64,000 nt of DNA from Rhodospirillales bacterium 24-66-33 (GTDB taxonomy: Bacteria; Pseudomonadota; Alphaproteobacteria; Reyranellales; Reyranellaceae), in assembly GCA_002281855.1 (NCBI GenBank), contig NCHQ01000025.1:1-64000 (forward strand), given 5' to 3'. Position numbers and translations under genes: made by a program. The notes under the pieces are model-generated. The model did no database searches, was not told the origin of the DNA, and saw nothing but the letters and a program-made list of their open reading frames with translations. Positions 63,946 to 64,000 of this stretch are shown one piece after another. Position 1 is the stretch's first letter; the number at the start of each line of letters is the position of its first letter.

Positions 63946-64000
63946 ATGCCGGCGCGCGCGCTCATGATCCAGGGCACAGGCTCCGATGTCGGCAAGTCGC
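63946..64000 (+). CDS. cobQ: Cobyric acid synthase (partial, 5' end)
   Basis: Only 18 codons are visible, reading MPARALMIQGTGSDVGKS, which is the CobQ N terminus with its P-loop (GTGSDVGKS). CobQ amidates four side chains of adenosyl-cobyrinate diamide. The gene continues past the window edge. The start is secure because the motif begins a few residues after the ATG. Confidence 0.9.
   Translation, partial: MPARALMIQGTGSDVGKS

Overview
The window is a GC-rich bacterial chromosome segment, very probably from an alphaproteobacterium. Supporting signs are a ChvG/ChvI-like two-component pair, aerobic-type BluB next to CobE/CobQ genes, a Rut operon and a HutF-type histidine pathway. The genus cannot be fixed from sequence alone. 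Gene density is high and most genes serve uptake and breakdown of small nitrogen-containing or carboxylated compounds. I saw no rRNA, tRNA, CRISPR array or insertion sequence. The only mobile-element gene is a tyrosine integrase at the left edge (175-1416).

Left part (1-17 kb): the integrase; a lemA/TPM-domain membrane operon; an M20 amidohydrolase; a three-gene minus-strand unit (MaoC-like hydratase, Asp/Glu-racemase-like protein, signal-less ModA-like binding protein); an iron-alcohol-dehydrogenase-fold protein that seems to have lost metal ligands; a TonB-C lipoprotein; a SET-domain protein; an orphan molybdopterin oxidoreductase; a Bug-type receptor; an Ldh2-type dehydrogenase; and an MFS transporter.

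Middle part (17-30 kb): a tightly overlapped rutABCD operon for pyrimidine ring opening. It is followed by a class III CoA-transferase, a TauD-type dioxygenase and an IlvD/Edd dehydratase. Next comes a second RutA-like flavin monooxygenase, divergent from an operon of a PhyH-type dioxygenase, a nitrate/sulfonate/taurine-type ABC transporter and a HutC-family regulator. This 24.5-29.9 kb block is the best candidate for an undescribed uptake-and-oxidation system: the second RutA keeps the two oxygen-pocket residues of RutA but differs in the distal loop, and it has no rutB partner.

Histidine region (30-41.6 kb): hutI-hutH-hutU (minus strand, start-stop overlaps) diverge from hutF-hutC (plus strand) across a 30-bp gap that holds an imperfect HutC-like dyad. 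A related dyad lies in front of the PhyH/ABC operon. No hutG is present. Downstream are hydantoinase/oxoprolinase hyuAB and a cupin. A DUF1028 gene and a 53-codon small ORF lie beyond hutU.

Right part (41.8-64 kb): a dipeptide-type ABC operon that ends in a flavin monooxygenase and is preceded by an M20 carbamoylase-like hydrolase; two GMC oxidoreductases; aminopeptidase N; a lipoprotein gene overlapping a ChvI-like regulator and its sensor kinase; panB; an esterase; a CLC-type chloride transporter; and the edge of a cobalamin locus (bluB, cobE-like, start of cobQ). Dispersed inverted repeats sit in several intergenic gaps.
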